Below are positions 4,323 to 7,055 of a stretch of DNA of 7,055 nucleotides, piece after piece. The stretch covers positions 1-7,055 of the forward strand of contig QFNK01000092.1 in NCBI GenBank assembly GCA_003240795.1, written 5' to 3'. The translations under genes were made by a program, and so were the position numbers. The notes beneath the pieces were generated by a model. That model did no database searches. It was not told the DNA's origin and worked only from the letters and a program-made list of their open reading frames with translations. Source of the DNA: Micavibrio aeruginosavorus. GTDB lineage: Bacteria > Pseudomonadota > Alphaproteobacteria > Micavibrionales > Micavibrionaceae. Position 1 is the first letter of the stretch; every line of letters starts with the position of its first letter.

Positions 4323-5797
4323 TCCACCAACCGGCCGATAGATTTCTGCCATCCGCGATAAAGTGCATCGCGCTTCTCTGCCTGCATGGACGGATCGTAA
4401 CGGCGCGCGCGTGACCAGAGGGCGGAAATATCATCCAGCCCGTCATAAACCCCTGCCTGAAGACCTGCGAGATAGGCGGCACCAAGCGCCGTCGTTTCCG
4501 CCACGCGCGGAATTTCAACGAGCTTGCCGATCATATCGGCAAGGAACTGGCATACGAAATGGTTGGCGACAAGGCCACCATCGGCGCGGATAACGGCGGG
4601 ATCGACGCCGCCGTCCGCGATGAACGCACCCATCAGATCACGCGTCTGATAGGCCTGCGCTTCTAACGCAGCACGCACGATATGGGCGGATGTCGTGCCG
4701 CGCGACAGGCCGGAAATCATGCCGCGCACATCCGGGTTCCAGTACGGCGCGCCAAGCCCGGTAAAGGCCGGTACGAAATAAACCCCGCCGGTATCAGAGA
4801 CCGATGTTGCGATTCCTTCCGTCTCCGCCGCGTCTTTGAACAGATGCAAGCCGTCGCGCAGCCATTGCACCGCCGCCCCCGCGACAAAAATAGCCCCTTC
4901 GATTGCGTAGGTATTTACGCCGCCCAAGCGATAAGCCGTCGTTGTCAGCAGGCGGTTTTCGGACTTGCGGAATGTACCGCCGATATTCATCAGTGCGAAA
5001 CAGCCTGTACCGTACGTGGATTTCACCATGCCTTCGGAAAAACAGGCCTGCCCTATGACGGCCGCCTGCTGGTCACCCGCCATTCCGCCTATTACATGGC
5101 TTTTGCCAAACAAAGACGGATCGGTCTTTCCGAACGATGAAACATTGTCATGCACATCCGGCAGGATAGAGGCAGGAATGTTGAACAAATCCAAAAGATC
5201 CGCGTCCCATTTATTCTCGCGGATATTATAGAGCATCGTGCGGGACGCGTTCGTCGCATCCGTCGCATGCACTTTTCCGCCCGTCAGGCGGTAGAGAAGG
5301 AAGCAATCCACAGTGCCGAACGCCAGATCGCCTGCCTCCGCCTTTTCACGTGCGCCTGGAACATTGTCCAGAATCCACACGATTTTCGTGGCGGAGAAGT
5401 AAGGATCGGGCAAAAGCCCTGTCTTCTCCGCAATCATATCGCCCGCGCCGCGCTTTTTCAGGTCGGCGCAATATTCCGCCGTGCGCCGGTCCTGCCATAC
5501 AATGGCGTTATAGACGGGATTTCCGCTGCGCCTGTCCCAAAGGATAGTCGTCTCGCGCTGGTTTGTAATGCCGATACCGGCAAGGCTACGCACTTCTTCC
5601 GGATAATCCTTGAACAAGGACTGCATCGCCCAGAGCGTATCGTTCCAGATATCCTCGGGATTCTGCTCCACCCATCCGCTGTGCGGCGTGTAAAGACGCA
5701 GCTCCTTTTGCCGCATGCCGACGATGTTGCCGGCAGAAGAAAACAAAACGGCGCGCGAACTGGTCGTCCCCTGATCGACGGAGAGAATATAACTCAT
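4319..5797 (-). CDS. glpK: Glycerol kinase
   Basis: GlpK phosphorylates glycerol with ATP to sn-glycerol-3-phosphate in the cytoplasm, trapping the sugar alcohol for catabolism. I chose the ATG at 5797 (492 residues). It gives the normal N-terminus MSYILSVDQGTTSSRAVLF and overlaps the glpD stop as ATGA; an ATG at 5812 would add five residues inside the glpD end. FGGY-kinase features are all present: DQGTT at residues 8-12, QRET at 80-83, VWQDRRT at 100-106, the signature PYFSATKIVW at 132-141, the catalytic Asp in AGDQQAA at 240-246, STYGTGCF at 260-267, GLGAPYWNPDVRG at 347-359 and ADGGLVANHF at 405-414. The stretch before AGDQQ is short and lacks the GGTRIP-type loop that binds fructose-1,6-bisphosphate in the E. 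coli enzyme, so that control is probably absent. It is co-transcribed with glpD; no clear terminator is visible downstream. Confidence 0.97.
   Translation of the reverse strand: MSYILSVDQGTTSSRAVLFSSAGNIVGMRQKELRLYTPHSGWVEQNPEDIWNDTLWAMQSLFKDYPEEVRSLAGIGITNQRETTILWDRRSGNPVYNAIVWQDRRTAEYCADLKKRGAGDMIAEKTGLLPDPYFSATKIVWILDNVPGAREKAEAGDLAFGTVDCFLLYRLTGGKVHATDATNASRTMLYNIRENKWDADLLDLFNIPASILPDVHDNVSSFGKTDPSLFGKSHVIGGMAGDQQAAVIGQACFSEGMVKSTYGTGCFALMNIGGTFRKSENRLLTTTAYRLGGVNTYAIEGAIFVAGAAVQWLRDGLHLFKDAAETEGIATSVSDTGGVYFVPAFTGLGAPYWNPDVRGMISGLSRGTTSAHIVRAALEAQAYQTRDLMGAFIADGGVDPAVIRADGGLVANHFVCQFLADMIGKLVEIPRVAETTALGAAYLAGLQAGVYDGLDDISALWSRARRYDPSMQAEKRDALYRGWQKSIGRLVD
5794..5797 (-). promoter_or_regulatory. 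ATGA stop/start overlap coupling glpD to glpK
   Basis: On the minus strand the four bases read ATGA: ATG starts glpK and TGA ends glpD. This arrangement usually means that ribosomes finishing the first gene help start the second, keeping kinase and dehydrogenase in a fixed ratio. A purine-rich stretch (GGAAGAAAG) within the end of glpD, a few bases before the ATG, may act as the binding site. Confidence 0.75.
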
Positions 5798-7055
5798 GAC
5801 GCTTTCTTCCATTCATTCAGGTAATCCGGCATTGCGGATTCAAGCGCAAGAATCCCCTTCTTCTCCAGATGCAGGCCGAGCTTCGAACGGCGCCAGAGGA
5901 TGTCCTCCGCGCTGCGCGCAAATTCATGCGCAACCAGATAACGTATTTCCGCCTCGTAAAGCCCGCCGCCAAAATCGCGCCCCATATCGCGCAAAGTGGT
6001 AACGCCGTCCAGCATAACATCCATCAACGTCCCGTAACTGCGGACGTATCGATGCACGAGGCTGCCCGGAAGAAACGGATATTTTTTCGCCTGAATCGTT
6101 TCAAAAGCCGCAATATCTCCATCGGGAATATTACCGCCTGGAAGCGCGGCACGTCCCGTCCAGCCGGACTTTTTGCCGCTGCCCAAAATCCTGTCCACAG
6201 CATGACGCGCCAGCATCCGGTATGTCGTCAGCTTGCCGCCAAAAACCGAAAGGATCGGCGCGCCGCTCGCATTGTCGAGGATCAGGCGGTAATCCCGCGT
6301 AATCTTTCGTGCCTCGCCCTCGCCGTCATCGAACAACGCGCGCACGCCGCTATAGGTCCATGGCGCATCGTCCGGACTGATCTGAACATTGAAAAACCTG
6401 TTCACGGCCGCGCAGAGATAAGCCTTCTCCTCTTCGCTGATAACAGGGACCATCGCATCGCCCTCGAAAGGAACGTCCGTTGTTCCGATCAACGTGTACT
6501 CGCCCTCATACGGTATCGCGAACACGATGCGCCTGTCCGGTTGTTGCAGGAGATAGGCATGGCTGCCCTCATACAATCGCGGGACGATCAGATGACTGCC
6601 TTTTACAAGGCGCACGTTCGGCGTTTCATCGGTGCTGAGGTTCGACGCATCGAGGATGGCGCGCACCCAGGGACCCGCCGCATTAACGATACGCTTTGCC
6701 GAAATCTGGAATTCATCGCCGGATACCAGATCCTTCAGCGACACATACCACACGCCCACACCGGAGGCCGTAATCTGCATACAGGCGGTGCGGGTCAGAA
6801 TTTCCGCGCCGAGATTGCGCGCATCCATCGCATTAAGAACGACGAGCCGGGAATCATCCGCCCAGCAATCGGCGTATTTGAACCCGTGTTTGAAATCATC
6901 GGAGAGCGGCTGTCCCAGAAGCGAATCGTCAAGACTGACTTCAGCCGAACGCGGGAGTTTTCTGCGCCCGCCCATGTGATCATAAAGCCATAACCCGATA
7001 TTGATCATCCATCGCGGACGAAGACCCGCGACGTGCGGCATGACGAATTCCAGCG
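5794..7055 (-). CDS. glpD: Aerobic glycerol-3-phosphate dehydrogenase, N-terminus outside window
   Basis: GlpD is an FAD enzyme of the inner face of the cytoplasmic membrane. It oxidises glycerol-3-phosphate to dihydroxyacetone phosphate and passes electrons to quinone. The frame runs to the right edge: four more residues (LEFV) precede the ATG at 7041, so that ATG is internal. By comparison with the 501-residue E. coli protein, about 85 N-terminal residues are missing, including the GxGxxG FAD-binding motif. Counting from the Met at 7041, the visible part has LRPRWMINIGLWLYDHMG (7-24), YADCWADDSRLV (56-67), IVNAAGPWVR (118-127), RLVKGSHLIVPR (144-155), IGTTDV (185-190), WTYSGVRALFDD, SVFGGKLTTYR and the C-terminal DFGGGLYEAEIRYLV and ILWRRSKLGL. 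Its TGA shares bases with the glpK ATG. The promoter lies outside the window. Confidence 0.96.
   Translation of the reverse strand, partial: LEFVMPHVAGLRPRWMINIGLWLYDHMGGRRKLPRSAEVSLDDSLLGQPLSDDFKHGFKYADCWADDSRLVVLNAMDARNLGAEILTRTACMQITASGVGVWYVSLKDLVSGDEFQISAKRIVNAAGPWVRAILDASNLSTDETPNVRLVKGSHLIVPRLYEGSHAYLLQQPDRRIVFAIPYEGEYTLIGTTDVPFEGDAMVPVISEEEKAYLCAAVNRFFNVQISPDDAPWTYSGVRALFDDGEGEARKITRDYRLILDNASGAPILSVFGGKLTTYRMLARHAVDRILGSGKKSGWTGRAALPGGNIPDGDIAAFETIQAKKYPFLPGSLVHRYVRSYGTLMDVMLDGVTTLRDMGRDFGGGLYEAEIRYLVAHEFARSAEDILWRRSKLGLHLEKKGILALESAMPDYLNEWKKAS

Noticed and set aside
5150..5824. 224-codon plus-strand ORF opposite glpK
   Set aside because: Antisense shadow of glpK, with biased Arg/His/Ala-rich composition and no start signals.
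5869..6993. 374-codon plus-strand ORF opposite glpD
   Set aside because: It lies wholly antisense to a clear glpD. Long antisense frames are common in GC-rich genes, and the translation has no recognisable domain.
1..7055. Mobile element, CRISPR array, toxin-antitoxin pair or defence system
   Set aside because: I saw no regularly spaced repeats, transposase or integrase motifs, terminal repeats, tRNA-derived direct repeat marking an insertion, or paired toxin-antitoxin reading frames. The genes are housekeeping and carbon-catabolic.

Overview
The window looks like chromosomal DNA of an alphaproteobacterium. The basis is gene order rather than any taxonomic search. A short-form hisG lies near infA, which is followed by maf, a short RNase E/G gene and tRNA-Phe(GAA), a run I know from alphaproteobacterial genomes. 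Coding sequence is moderately GC-rich and the promoter regions are AT-rich. There is no sign of an insertion sequence, phage, CRISPR array or integrase.

Left part (1-1394, + strand): the 3' part of an unrecognised gene, then hisG (first step of histidine synthesis). Middle left (1395-1893): a hairpin whose T-run lies on the minus strand, a small unrecognised minus-strand gene with a very strong ribosome binding site, and an AT-rich divergent promoter region. Middle (1894-4083, + strand): a compact infA-maf-rng run (translation initiation factor IF-1, a Maf nucleotide pyrophosphatase, an RNase E/G without its zinc motif), followed by tRNA-Phe with its own likely promoter. From 4084 to 4322 there is a short spacer and what looks like a small one-helix membrane-protein gene whose reading frame is broken at a run of seven A. 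Right part (4319-7055, - strand): glpK and, upstream of it in transcription order, glpD, whose 5' end lies beyond the window. The two overlap by four bases (ATGA). Together they convert glycerol to glycerol-3-phosphate and then to dihydroxyacetone phosphate.

Most of the window is housekeeping. Nothing here supports a new defence, mobile or biosynthetic system. The points worth a second look are: the frameshifted small membrane ORF that meets the glpK stop codon; the divergent promoters that appear to share one self-complementary -35 box; the small minus-strand gene between hisG and infA, where related genomes often carry hisD and other genes; the absence of yacG between rng and tRNA-Phe; the promoter nested in a hairpin before the tRNA; and an unrecognised partial gene at the left edge.
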